NCBI GenBank assembly: GCA_965229095.1 | Contig: OZ245855.1 | Span: forward strand, 3,348,001-3,412,000 | Direction: 5' to 3' | DNA length: 64,000 nt | Origin: Taibaiella sp965229095 | Lineage (GTDB): Bacteria; Bacteroidota; Bacteroidia; Chitinophagales; Chitinophagaceae | Shown here: positions 9,972 to 18,586 of the stretch, piece after piece | Layout of the letters: every line of letters begins with the position of its first letter | How positions within the stretch are numbered: position 1 is the stretch's first letter | Notes under the pieces: model-generated | Database searches by the model: none | The model's input: the letters and a program-made list of their open reading frames with translations, nothing else | Told to the model about the DNA's origin: nothing | Made by a program: the position numbers and the translations under genes

Positions 9972-12938
9972 ATGAAGAACCGATTATTGTATTTTATCTG
10001 CAGTCTTGTCCTGTATAGCGCTCTAGGTATGGCGCCGGACACTTTTGCGCAACAGATACCGTTGATACAATATAAGCAGGAGCAAGGCCTGCCTTCAAAT
10101 ATTATTTACTCCGTTATACGCGACCGGAAAGGCTACTTGTGGATAGGCACAGATAAAGGCTTGTGTCTCTTTAATGGATACACTTTTAAAACGTACACCA
10201 CACTCGATGGTCTTCCCGACAACGAGGTATTCAGTTGTACAGAAGACCTGTACGGCAGGTTGTGGCTAGTTACATTCAAGGGTGATCTCTGTTTCCTGAA
10301 AGATAATGTATTTCACACTGCAGCTAACACACCCTGGCTCAAATTACCACCTTCGAGCGACCTCTTCTTCTCGCCCATGGTAGAGGAATCGGACAGTAGC
10401 TTCAATATAGTATCCAACACCGGTACTTCCTTTGTCCATATAAAAGGCAATCAACTCAAATTAATTAACCTGCACAAAATCATTTATGGAGGTGGGGCTC
10501 GAAGGTCCGGGACTTGTGTTGTGAAAAGAATAAATGCCAATCGTTTCCTTTTATACGCTGATACCTTCAGGATCATTGTCGATTCTTCCTTCAACCTTAT
10601 CGAGAAAAAGAATGTTGCTTACAACATCGGTTATTCCCACGACCGCACATACCTCATCAATAAAAAAGGGATATGGGATCTTGACGAAAACCTGGTTATC
10701 CCTGCATTTAACGTTGCATATGATAAGTACAATAGCGTCCATCCATTACTTCTCCTGGACAAAAAACGCTTCTGGCTGGGAACGAAAACGAATCTGTTTC
10801 TAAACAATCAGCGTATATTCAACGAAAAAAGTAAACCGGTAACTTCTATTGAAAAAGACATTGCCGGCGATTATTGGGTATCAACGAGAGGCGACGGCCT
10901 TTACAGGATCAGCAGGTATTTCGACAGTATACAAATAACAGCCAATGCTTATAGTGATCGTGTTATCTATGCCAGAAAGGTAAAAGGGATTGTTTATTTC
11001 ATCACAGGGTCGGGAGGCATTTACAAGTCAACATCCGGGAAGACAGAAAAAATAAAAGAGCTTTTTAAAGGACGGCAGGTAACATTGGCGAAGGAAGGTT
11101 TCTATATTTCGGACCAGGGGGTATTGCTGCTGATCGACAAACTATACAGGAATTACTGGATACCAGACATTACAAAGCCCAGGCTCCGGGTCTATCCTCT
11201 TTTCTTTCGAACGCCACAGGAAGAGCCAGGCGTCAAAGCAATAATCCCTTACGGAAAATACCTGTACGAGTTCTCTCCACAAGATGTAATCCGGATTAAA
11301 AAACCAGGACCATCACTTACTTCAAACATGCTGAGTACCGAGTTTTTACTCGACGGGAAAAAGACCGACGCCAAAAGGATATATGCCAAGGCGATTGACC
11401 AGCAAACCGGCGACATCTGGTATTCCAGACAGGATGGGATTCACAAAATGACAGATGGCGTCCCCCGGCTACAAAAACAATTATCGCCCTTTGTTTTCAG
11501 ACAGTTCGATTTTTACGGACCCTACCTGGTAGGCATCACAGACAATAGCAAACTTATCATCATCAACAGCGCCGATAAGCACCTGAAATGGGACAGTACC
11601 CGTAATGATATTTGCATATGGGAAGATATCTGTCCGATAGACCGGCAACATGCTATCATCAGCACAAACAACGACTACAGGTTGCTCACACTCTATCCTC
11701 CTCATTCATCGGGAATGCCCAGGTATACACTGCAGGCAATAGAAAATCATTTTATCCCGCAAAAGGTGGAGTATGTTTTTTCCGACACCCAAAATTGCTA
11801 CTTTTTCAAAGAAGGTACTATTACCAAAGTTTCTACCTCCGCCCTTTTTGCAATACCTCCCCCGCCCATACCTGTATTTTCCTCTTTTAAAGCTACAGGC
11901 AAGTCATACCCGCTAAGACCGCGTATCACTATTCCCTACAGCGAGTCTAAAAACATCAACCTCGTTTTTGACAACATTGCGTTCAACGGAAATGATATAA
12001 CCTGTGAATATTCGATCTTAAAAGAGGGTAAAGAGGACTGGCTCGCTATTACGGGTAATGAGATCAATCTCAATACACCCGGTTTTGGCGACTATACGAT
12101 CAAGATAAGATCCAAAACCATTTCCAGCAATTATTCAAGGCCTGCCATCATTCACCTCACCATATTAAAACCTTTCTGGGCCACCTGGTGGTTCATCACA
12201 CTGGCTATCCTGCTCCTCATTGCCCTGGTTTGGGCCATCGTGCTTATTGCCATATGGTATAGGCTTCGCAAAAAACAAAAAGAGCATGATGCCGATATGA
12301 AATACCAGCAGTCGGAGTACAAAGCCCTCAATGCTCTTATGAACCCACATTTCATCTTCAACAGCCTTAACAATATACAGGGGCTCATCAATAAGGATGA
12401 AAAAAGGGTGGCTAACGAATACCTCGTCATCTTCTCCGACCTGGTACGCCAGAACATGAACAATATTTCAAAAGGCTTTATCACACTGCAACAGGAACTG
12501 AACCTGGTCGAAAATTACCTTACCCTCGAAAAGCTAAGGTTCAAAGACCTGGTCAATTATGAAATACAGGTAGCGGAGGATGTGGAGACAGAAGATATTA
12601 TGATACCGCCGCTGATGATACAACCCCTTGTGGAGAATGCCGTAAAACACGGCCTGCTCCCCAAACAGTCTACTGAGAATATGGTACGCATCCATGTCTT
12701 TGAAAGAGACGACCTGTTGCACGTCGAAATAACAGATAATGGCATAGGCCTTAGCCAATCCCTTAGAAGTAAGAACAGGCTCTACGATTCCATGGGGCTA
12801 ACCAACCTGAAGAAAAGAACAGAACACCTGAAAAAGATCCAGCAGCAGGAAATAGATATTGAAATCACCGAGTTGGAAAACGAACACGGCGTTACCGGTA
12901 CTAGGGCCTCCATAAAAATGAGCCTGCCGGATTATTAA
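9972..12938 (+). CDS. Sensor histidine kinase with N-terminal propeller repeats (paralog 3)
   Basis: 988 residues. Signal peptide ending TFAQQ, two propeller repeats (GLPSNIIYSVIRDRKGYLWIG), diverged sensory region, Y_Y_Y-like domain, one membrane helix, LytS-type kinase with His793 in NPHFIFN and a HATPase domain with DNGIGL. The last ~70 residues again diverge from paralog 2 (SMGLTNLKKRTEHL against SFGLVNLKKRTEHL), so the high identity is bounded on both sides. Probably the last gene of the regulator-sensor group. All three kinases keep the residues needed for activity, so none looks like a decoy. Confidence 0.9.
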   Translation: MKNRLLYFICSLVLYSALGMAPDTFAQQIPLIQYKQEQGLPSNIIYSVIRDRKGYLWIGTDKGLCLFNGYTFKTYTTLDGLPDNEVFSCTEDLYGRLWLVTFKGDLCFLKDNVFHTAANTPWLKLPPSSDLFFSPMVEESDSSFNIVSNTGTSFVHIKGNQLKLINLHKIIYGGGARRSGTCVVKRINANRFLLYADTFRIIVDSSFNLIEKKNVAYNIGYSHDRTYLINKKGIWDLDENLVIPAFNVAYDKYNSVHPLLLLDKKRFWLGTKTNLFLNNQRIFNEKSKPVTSIEKDIAGDYWVSTRGDGLYRISRYFDSIQITANAYSDRVIYARKVKGIVYFITGSGGIYKSTSGKTEKIKELFKGRQVTLAKEGFYISDQGVLLLIDKLYRNYWIPDITKPRLRVYPLFFRTPQEEPGVKAIIPYGKYLYEFSPQDVIRIKKPGPSLTSNMLSTEFLLDGKKTDAKRIYAKAIDQQTGDIWYSRQDGIHKMTDGVPRLQKQLSPFVFRQFDFYGPYLVGITDNSKLIIINSADKHLKWDSTRNDICIWEDICPIDRQHAIISTNNDYRLLTLYPPHSSGMPRYTLQAIENHFIPQKVEYVFSDTQNCYFFKEGTITKVSTSALFAIPPPPIPVFSSFKATGKSYPLRPRITIPYSESKNINLVFDNIAFNGNDITCEYSILKEGKEDWLAITGNEINLNTPGFGDYTIKIRSKTISSNYSRPAIIHLTILKPFWATWWFITLAILLLIALVWAIVLIAIWYRLRKKQKEHDADMKYQQSEYKALNALMNPHFIFNSLNNIQGLINKDEKRVANEYLVIFSDLVRQNMNNISKGFITLQQELNLVENYLTLEKLRFKDLVNYEIQVAEDVETEDIMIPPLMIQPLVENAVKHGLLPKQSTENMVRIHVFERDDLLHVEITDNGIGLSQSLRSKNRLYDSMGLTNLKKRTEHLKKIQQQEIDIEITELENEHGVTGTRASIKMSLPDY

Positions 12939-13003
12939 AGCGTAAGAAGGCGCAGAGGCATTAATATTTTTCCCTAAAAGTTTTAAAGTTTGCCCAGGAA
13001 AAT

Positions 13004-13011
13004 TATCTTTG
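13004..13011 (+). promoter_or_regulatory. Promoter -7 box of the beta-barrel gene
   Basis: TATCTTTG fits the Bacteroidota -7 consensus TAnnTTTG. A start of transcription a few bases downstream leaves room only for the ATG at 13031, not for the in-frame TTG at 13013. No convincing -33 TTG at 17-23 bases spacing was seen. Confidence 0.5.
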
Positions 13012-13030
13012 TTTGATCAAAAACAATAGA

Positions 13031-13756
13031 ATGAAAAAAATTCTAAGCATAGTTTCCTTACTTGCCCTGGGCACAACGGCCCTGGCACAGGATATCAAAG
13101 TAGGTCCTGAAGTAGGTGTGACATATAACACTATGTCCCAGAAACTAAATGGGGCAAGCCGGGAAACCAACTACCAGGTTGGCTTTAAAGTAGGTGGCGT
13201 TGTCGATTTCCAGGTCAATGAGTACTTTTCGGTACAACCCGGCCTTTTTCTCTCTGTCAATAACGGTACCGAGAGCTTTTACGAACGCTTCTATAAAACA
13301 GGATCTGGTCTGCCTACCAGCGATCACGACCGGAGGAACTACCAGGTAACTTATTTGCAACTTCCCGTCTACGCGCTTTATAAAACAGGGAAAGAATATG
13401 ATGATCCGCATTTCTTTGTGGGCATCGGTCCTTCTTTCAACCTGGGGATAGGCGGCACCTTTAAACAGGAATATACCAATACGCTGAATGGGGTAGACAT
13501 TCCCAAGCGTTACGAATATGGCATGCCTTTCGGTAACGACAGGATAAAAGACAAATTGCGTCGTTTCGACCTCAGCGCCAACATCACCATAGGCTACGAA
13601 ATGCCTTTCGGCCTGTTTTTCCGTGGCTATTACGGCCTTGGTTTGCTGAATGTAGCACCTTCGGGCAACAGCGACAATTGCTTCCGGAATTCCGGTGGCG
13701 GCATCTCTATCGGATTTTTCTTCAATGCAAAAGGCGGCGGACCGCGCTGGCAATAA
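13031..13756 (+). CDS. Outer-membrane beta-barrel protein (PorT-like)
   Basis: 241 residues with a clean signal peptide (MKKILSIVSLLALGTTALAQ) followed by alternating beta strands typical of small Bacteroidota outer-membrane barrels: GPEVGVTYN, FSVQPGLFLS, YLQLPVYALYK, FFVGIGPSFNLGIGG and a C-terminal strand GISIGFFFNA. The 'ELPVLLKY'-like strand YLQLPVYAL is characteristic of the PorT/OmpW-like fold in this phylum. It is probably an integral outer-membrane protein of unknown ligand. Start chosen at 13031 because of the signal peptide and promoter box. Followed directly by a strong terminator, so it is likely transcribed alone. Confidence 0.8.
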   Translation: MKKILSIVSLLALGTTALAQDIKVGPEVGVTYNTMSQKLNGASRETNYQVGFKVGGVVDFQVNEYFSVQPGLFLSVNNGTESFYERFYKTGSGLPTSDHDRRNYQVTYLQLPVYALYKTGKEYDDPHFFVGIGPSFNLGIGGTFKQEYTNTLNGVDIPKRYEYGMPFGNDRIKDKLRRFDLSANITIGYEMPFGLFFRGYYGLGLLNVAPSGNSDNCFRNSGGGISIGFFFNAKGGGPRWQ

Positions 13757-13774
13757 AATAATTATTTACTTTTG

Positions 13775-13805
13775 AAAGAGGACACAGGCTGTGTCCTCTT
13801 TTTTC
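13775..13805 (+). terminator. Intrinsic terminator of the beta-barrel gene
   Basis: Perfect 12-base-pair stem (AAAGAGGACACA / TGTGTCCTCTTT) with a 3-base loop, running into a T tract. An in-frame TTG for the following CorA gene at 13772 lies at its base, which argues against that start. Confidence 0.9.
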
Positions 13806-13822
13806 ATTTTAACCCATACCTG

Positions 13823-14920
13823 GTGTTCCGGAAAGCGTACAAAAAAACCCTGGGGCAAATCCTGCCTTCCTTCAGCAAAAGGAAAAAACTGAATACCTAC
13901 AATCCCAAAAGGGTGATTGTGACGGCAAGCGATACCCCTACCGTTTATTCCAGCTTTAACTTCAACCGCGAAAAGCTGGACCAGGTAACTACGGAGTCGC
14001 TGCATGAATGTACCTTGGGCGTGCAGGAAACAGCCGTAACCTGGATCAATGTTGATGGCCTGCATAAACATGAAGTGGAAAAACTGTGCAGCCACTTCAA
14101 GATACACCCACTGCTGGTAGAAGATATCCTGAGCATAGGCCAGCGCGCCAAGGCCGATGACATGGAGACGCATATGTTCTGCCTGATGCCCATGCTCTCG
14201 TACAACAATGATACCGGTGTAGTACAAGCCGAGCAGCTCAGCATCGTATTGGGACATAACCTTCTGGTATCATTTCAGCCCGATCCGCAGCAGGATCCTT
14301 TTAACCCTATCAGGGAAAAGCTAAAGAACGAAGCTGCACCTATAAGGCAGAAGCCGGCAGCCGATTACCTGGCCTATAGCCTTATGGATGCCGTGGTCGA
14401 TGATTACTTTGCGGTACTGGAAAAACTGTCGGACCGGCTGGAGAAGCTCGAAGATGAAGTAGTGACCCGGCCCAATAGCTCGATCCTCCTCAAGATAACC
14501 CTGCTCCGCCATGAGATCATGGTGGTCAAAAGGGCCATAACGCCGGTGCGGGAACTCGTCACTTCTTTCTGGCATTCCGACAATCCTCTCATCAATCCTG
14601 CCCACAGGAAGTATTTCAAAGATGTTTACGACCATATCGTATTGGCCATAGAATATACCGAGAATTACAGGGAGATGGCCATTAACGTGCAGGACCTGTA
14701 CATGAACCAGGTGAACACCCGCATGAACGAAGTCATGAAGATACTCACTGTGGTAACCACCTTATTGGCGCCGGCTACGGTGATCGGCGGTATCTTTGGC
14801 ATGAACTTCGACAAGATACCCTATGCCCATCATCCGCATGGCTTTACCATTGCCGTGGTCAGTATGCTTTCCGTATCGGCCGTCATGCTGCTTTTCTTCC
14901 GGAAGAAGGGCTGGTTCTAA
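13823..14920 (+). CDS. corA: Magnesium/cobalt transporter CorA
   Basis: 365 residues from the GTG at 13823. The family signature GMN is present near the C terminus (IFGMNFDKIPY), with membrane helix TM1 before it (VVTTLLAPATVIGG) and TM2 after it (FTIAVVSMLSVSAVMLLFF), then the positively charged tail RKKGWF. The N-terminal part has the CorA cytoplasmic helical funnel, including a long helix with LSDRLEKLEDEV. CorA proteins form pentamers that let Mg2+ into the cell. The frame opens further upstream only into the terminator of the previous gene. It converges on the ABC exporter gene with just 14 bases between the stops. Confidence 0.93.
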   Translation: MFRKAYKKTLGQILPSFSKRKKLNTYNPKRVIVTASDTPTVYSSFNFNREKLDQVTTESLHECTLGVQETAVTWINVDGLHKHEVEKLCSHFKIHPLLVEDILSIGQRAKADDMETHMFCLMPMLSYNNDTGVVQAEQLSIVLGHNLLVSFQPDPQQDPFNPIREKLKNEAAPIRQKPAADYLAYSLMDAVVDDYFAVLEKLSDRLEKLEDEVVTRPNSSILLKITLLRHEIMVVKRAITPVRELVTSFWHSDNPLINPAHRKYFKDVYDHIVLAIEYTENYREMAINVQDLYMNQVNTRMNEVMKILTVVTTLLAPATVIGGIFGMNFDKIPYAHHPHGFTIAVVSMLSVSAVMLLFFRKKGWF

Positions 14921-14934
14921 GTGTACAGGCAAGA

Positions 14935-16689
14935 TCAGCTCTCTCTTTTTCCTTCCAGCAACAGGTGCAGCGCATTATCCAGCGAACCCGCCATCTGGAC
15001 AGAGCCCGCATTCACAAAAAATATCTCATCGGCATTCTCAATAGTATTCAGACGGTGGGCAATAATTACCCTGGTTGTAGTAGCAGGCAGCTTTTCCAGG
15101 ATACCCTGCAACAATTGCTCCGTTACGGTATCGATATTGGCAGTAGCCTCATCAAGGATCAGCAGATCAGGTTTGCGTAAAACTGCTCTCACAAAGGCGA
15201 TCAGTTGTTTTTGCCCCAGGCTTATACCCTCACCGCCCGAAGTTACCGGCGTATCCAGTCCCTGGTCAAAGCGGGTCATCAACGCTTCCAGCCCGGCGTC
15301 CCGCAGTACAGCGGTCAGTTGTTCATTGCTATACTCCCTGTAAGCCACATTGCCGTAAAGGATATTATCTCTGAGCGTACCACTGAACAGGAAAGGCTCC
15401 TGCAGGATAAAACCAATAGCCGCCGTACGTTCCTCATCGCTATATGTCCTGATGTCCTGGCCCCGCAGCAGTACCATTCCGGCGCCGGGATCATATAAGC
15501 GGGCGATCAGCGAAGCCGTTGTTGTTTTGCCCCCGCCGGTAGGCCCTACCAGGGCATAAGTCTTGCCCGCTTCCATCCTGAAATTAATATTATGCAATAC
15601 CTCTTTCCCATCGGGATACCGGAAGGATACGCCTTCGAAGGCCAGCAGGGAAGGTCCCATCAATGCTGCATCCGTTTTAAGGTTTATCGTTTCCTTGGGT
15701 ATTTCCAGGCCCAAGATAACTGCGATCCTGTCCCAGGCCGCCATAGCCGTCTGGAAGCCGGCCCAGAGTGCCGCCAGTTGGCGTAAAGGCAGGTAGAAGT
15801 TCTGGACATAAGCAATAAAGCTGATCAACAAACCAACCGTAAAATCACCCTGGGTAATGAGGTAGATACCATACACCAGGACTACAAGCTGGGCTATATT
15901 GGAGAACAAAGTGAATACCGGCGTAAAGATATTATTGGCAAGCCCGGCTTTGATCGCAGAAGTATAATTCTGCTCGTTGGCCGCATCAAAACGGCTGCGG
16001 AAATAGTCCCTGCGGTTGAAGGTAATGATCGTCTTAAAATTTTGCAGGCTCTCCTGTATCTCGGCGCTCAGGTCGCCCGTACTTTTCATACTGGCTGCAT
16101 TTTTCTTTTTTACCCAGGGCGAAACCAGCCCTACAAACAACAGGATAACAACAGCAGGCAGCAGGGAAGCACCGCCCAGCTTTACATGGATGCTCAGCAG
16201 GAAAACGGCAGCGCCCAGCATCGTGAAGATACTGTCGACGAACTGCATCAGGGATTGGGAAAAAAACTGGTTCACCTTATCCGTATCGCTGTTGATCCTG
16301 GAGATCAGGTCCCCGCTTTTGTTCTGGTTAAAGAAGGCTACCGGCAATTGCTGCAGCTTATTGAACACCGCATTGCGCAAGCTATACAGCATCCGCTGCC
16401 CTACCCCGCCCATAAGCTTGGTTTGCAGGTATTCGGTGAAAGCCCAGATGATATACATCACCAGCAGCAGGCCGGAGAAGACGATAAGGTTGTGGTATTG
16501 CCCCGCCTGTATGTAATGATCGATAGCATAACCGATCATATAAGGTGTGAGCATCGTAACCCCGGCGTTCAGCATCATTACAAAGAAAGCCAGGAACAAT
16601 TCCTTTTTCTCAGAAGCCATAAACTGCAGCATCTTGCGTACGGCAACACGGGTGCTGGTCTTCTGATCGGTATTGAGATTATAATTCAT
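14935..16689 (-). CDS. Heterodimeric ABC exporter subunit with canonical catalytic site
   Basis: 584 residues: six-helix transmembrane domain (about 20-320), then a nucleotide-binding domain with Walker A GPTGGGKTT near 381, Q-loop QEPFLF, Walker B LLILDEATANID with the catalytic Glu, and switch His in IIAHRLNT. The signature motif is altered (ISLGQKQ in place of LSGGQ). The start at 16689 is preferred over 16791 because the longer version would overlap the upstream gene by 58 bases with non-family sequence. With the upstream gene it forms a half-transporter pair exporting drugs or lipids; the substrate is not predictable. Confidence 0.9.
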   Translation of the reverse strand: MNYNLNTDQKTSTRVAVRKMLQFMASEKKELFLAFFVMMLNAGVTMLTPYMIGYAIDHYIQAGQYHNLIVFSGLLLVMYIIWAFTEYLQTKLMGGVGQRMLYSLRNAVFNKLQQLPVAFFNQNKSGDLISRINSDTDKVNQFFSQSLMQFVDSIFTMLGAAVFLLSIHVKLGGASLLPAVVILLFVGLVSPWVKKKNAASMKSTGDLSAEIQESLQNFKTIITFNRRDYFRSRFDAANEQNYTSAIKAGLANNIFTPVFTLFSNIAQLVVLVYGIYLITQGDFTVGLLISFIAYVQNFYLPLRQLAALWAGFQTAMAAWDRIAVILGLEIPKETINLKTDAALMGPSLLAFEGVSFRYPDGKEVLHNINFRMEAGKTYALVGPTGGGKTTTASLIARLYDPGAGMVLLRGQDIRTYSDEERTAAIGFILQEPFLFSGTLRDNILYGNVAYREYSNEQLTAVLRDAGLEALMTRFDQGLDTPVTSGGEGISLGQKQLIAFVRAVLRKPDLLILDEATANIDTVTEQLLQGILEKLPATTTRVIIAHRLNTIENADEIFFVNAGSVQMAGSLDNALHLLLEGKRES

Positions 16690-16733
16690 TTCGGGTTGTT
16701 GGTTAAAAGTCCTGTTCCCGGACCGGGAAACTA

Positions 16734-18470
16734 CTAATGGGATTGCGGCAGCGATTGCTGCGAATCGTAAATCTGCACGTATTCGGGACAACTGCTGAGC
16801 AGCTCTTCGTGGGTTCCTTTGGCCACCAGCTCTCCTTCCATCAGCAGTACGATCTGATCGTAATCCTTTGCCGAAGCGATCTTCTGCGTAATCGACACGA
16901 GGGTAAGGTCGGGATAATTGCGTTGTACATTTTCCAGTATCTTTTGCTCGGTATGGTTATCTACCCTTGCCGTAAAGTCGTCCAGCAACAATATCTTAGG
17001 CTCGATAGCCAGGGCGCGTGCCAGCATGATCCTTTGCTTCTGTCCGCCGGAAAGGCTGTTCCCTCTTTCCGAAACAATCGTATCCAATTGTTCGGGCAGG
17101 CTGGCGATAAATGGCCCCAGTTCGGCTGTTGCAATAGCCTTTTGGAGAGCGGCCTCCGTTACTTTGGCATTGAATGCAATATTTTCCCGCACACTCATAT
17201 TAAAGATGATGCTGTCCTGGAAAGCAAGACCGATCTGGCTTAGCAGGGTATCTTGCCGGTAATCCGTTATCGGGATGCCATCATAATAAATCGCACCTTC
17301 ATCGGGCTTGATGAGTGTGGTCAGCAAATACAGCAACTGCGATTTGCCCGCTGCCGTCGGTCCTATAATAGCCGTCCGGCTGCCAGCCTTTACCTCGAAA
17401 GACACATCCTTCAAAGCCGCCTTTTCGCCGTACCTAACGGTTATGTGCTGTAAAGCTATATTACCTTCCAGTACCTTGTCCACGGTGCCATGGTCTACTG
17501 TATCGGGGGCATGAAGCGTGGCCTGGATACGGCCATAGGAAGCCGAAGCCCGGGCAATCACATTGCTCATAAACCCAATCATGAGGATTGGGAAAATAAG
17601 AATGGAGATATAGCTGCTGAAGGCCGCAAACTCTCCCAGGGTCATACTGCCCGTGATCACATAATGACCGCCTATCGTAAGTACGGCCAGCCGCGCGAGG
17701 TTGGCGGTGAGCACGATAACCGGTATCAGCATGGCAAACAGGCGCAGGATGGACATACCCAGGTTTTTAGCCTCCAGGCTTACATCCATAAACTTGTTGT
17801 ACTCTACCGCCTGCGCATTCAACACCCGTATCAATGCAGCGCCCAGGATACTTTCATTGATCACTTTATTGAGCCGGTCCACCACTTCCTGGCCTTTCGT
17901 AAACAGTACCTTTATCTTTTTAAGTACCAGGAAGAAAGTAACACCGATTACAGGGATCGTAAGCAATACGATCAGTCCCAGCTTCCAGTTGATGTTCAGC
18001 AATAAGATACTGGCTCCTATGATCAGCACGATAGAAGAGACGATGGACACAATAGCCTGCGACACGAACATCTTGATGGAATCCACGTCCGAAGTAAGAT
18101 TGGTCAATAGTTTGCCCGGCGTAGCTTCCTGGATGTAAGCATGGCTTTGCTGCGATATTTTCGCCGACAACTGCTTGCGCAGGTCGCGCGCTACCTTCTC
18201 CGAGGCATAGGTCTGCAGGATGCCCTGCAGGTACAGCAGTACAAAAATCAGCAGAGATGCTACAGCAAATTGTATGGTCAATGTATTCATATGGAACCCT
18301 CCTTTGCTGAAATCGTCGATCCCCTTCTGGATGATCTTCGGGATCACCAGGTTGAGCGCATTGCTCAGCAAGGCAAAAAGCAGGAGGCCCCCGATAAGCC
18401 CGTAATAAGGCTTGAGCAGGTGGCCCAGCTTGGGTTTGGGTTCTTTTGTTTTTTTGTCGGTAGCTGCCAT
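16734..18470 (-). CDS. Heterodimeric ABC exporter subunit with degenerate catalytic site
   Basis: 578 residues, transmembrane domain followed by an ATPase domain with Walker A GPTAAGKSQ near 368 and an intact signature LSGGQKQR. Walker B reads KILLLDDFTARVD, so the catalytic Glu is Asp, and the switch His is replaced by Gln (SITQKIASAKD). In heterodimeric exporters such as TM287/288 or BmrCD one ATP site is degenerate in just this way, and here the altered signature in the partner belongs to that same composite site. First gene of the pair; 44 bases separate its stop from the partner's start. Confidence 0.9.
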   Translation of the reverse strand: MAATDKKTKEPKPKLGHLLKPYYGLIGGLLLFALLSNALNLVIPKIIQKGIDDFSKGGFHMNTLTIQFAVASLLIFVLLYLQGILQTYASEKVARDLRKQLSAKISQQSHAYIQEATPGKLLTNLTSDVDSIKMFVSQAIVSIVSSIVLIIGASILLLNINWKLGLIVLLTIPVIGVTFFLVLKKIKVLFTKGQEVVDRLNKVINESILGAALIRVLNAQAVEYNKFMDVSLEAKNLGMSILRLFAMLIPVIVLTANLARLAVLTIGGHYVITGSMTLGEFAAFSSYISILIFPILMIGFMSNVIARASASYGRIQATLHAPDTVDHGTVDKVLEGNIALQHITVRYGEKAALKDVSFEVKAGSRTAIIGPTAAGKSQLLYLLTTLIKPDEGAIYYDGIPITDYRQDTLLSQIGLAFQDSIIFNMSVRENIAFNAKVTEAALQKAIATAELGPFIASLPEQLDTIVSERGNSLSGGQKQRIMLARALAIEPKILLLDDFTARVDNHTEQKILENVQRNYPDLTLVSITQKIASAKDYDQIVLLMEGELVAKGTHEELLSSCPEYVQIYDSQQSLPQSH

Positions 18471-18522
18471 TATATTATTGATAAAGTAGGGTGCAAATTC
18501 GGATTAATCCATGAAAATGATC

Positions 18523-18565
18523 CAAAAAGAACAGTCCAGTCAATTGTTAAAACTGACTGAACTGT
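18523..18565 (-). terminator. Terminator of the TonB-dependent receptor gene
   Basis: Twelve-pair stem with one G-U pair (18531-18542 with 18554-18565), loop of 11 bases, then on the minus strand a T-rich tract (18524-18530). It separates the receptor from the ABC exporter genes. Confidence 0.8.
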
Positions 18566-18586
18566 ATATAAAGAACCGGGTGCATA

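Noticed and set aside
13013..13030. Earlier TTG start of the beta-barrel gene
   Set aside because: Lies within or directly after the -7 box and would put six residues before a perfect signal peptide.
13772..13822. Upstream start of corA
   Set aside because: The TTG and following codons form the stem-loop of the preceding terminator.
16690..16791. N-terminal extension of the second ABC subunit
   Set aside because: Overlaps the upstream gene and carries no family sequence; ATG 16689 fits.
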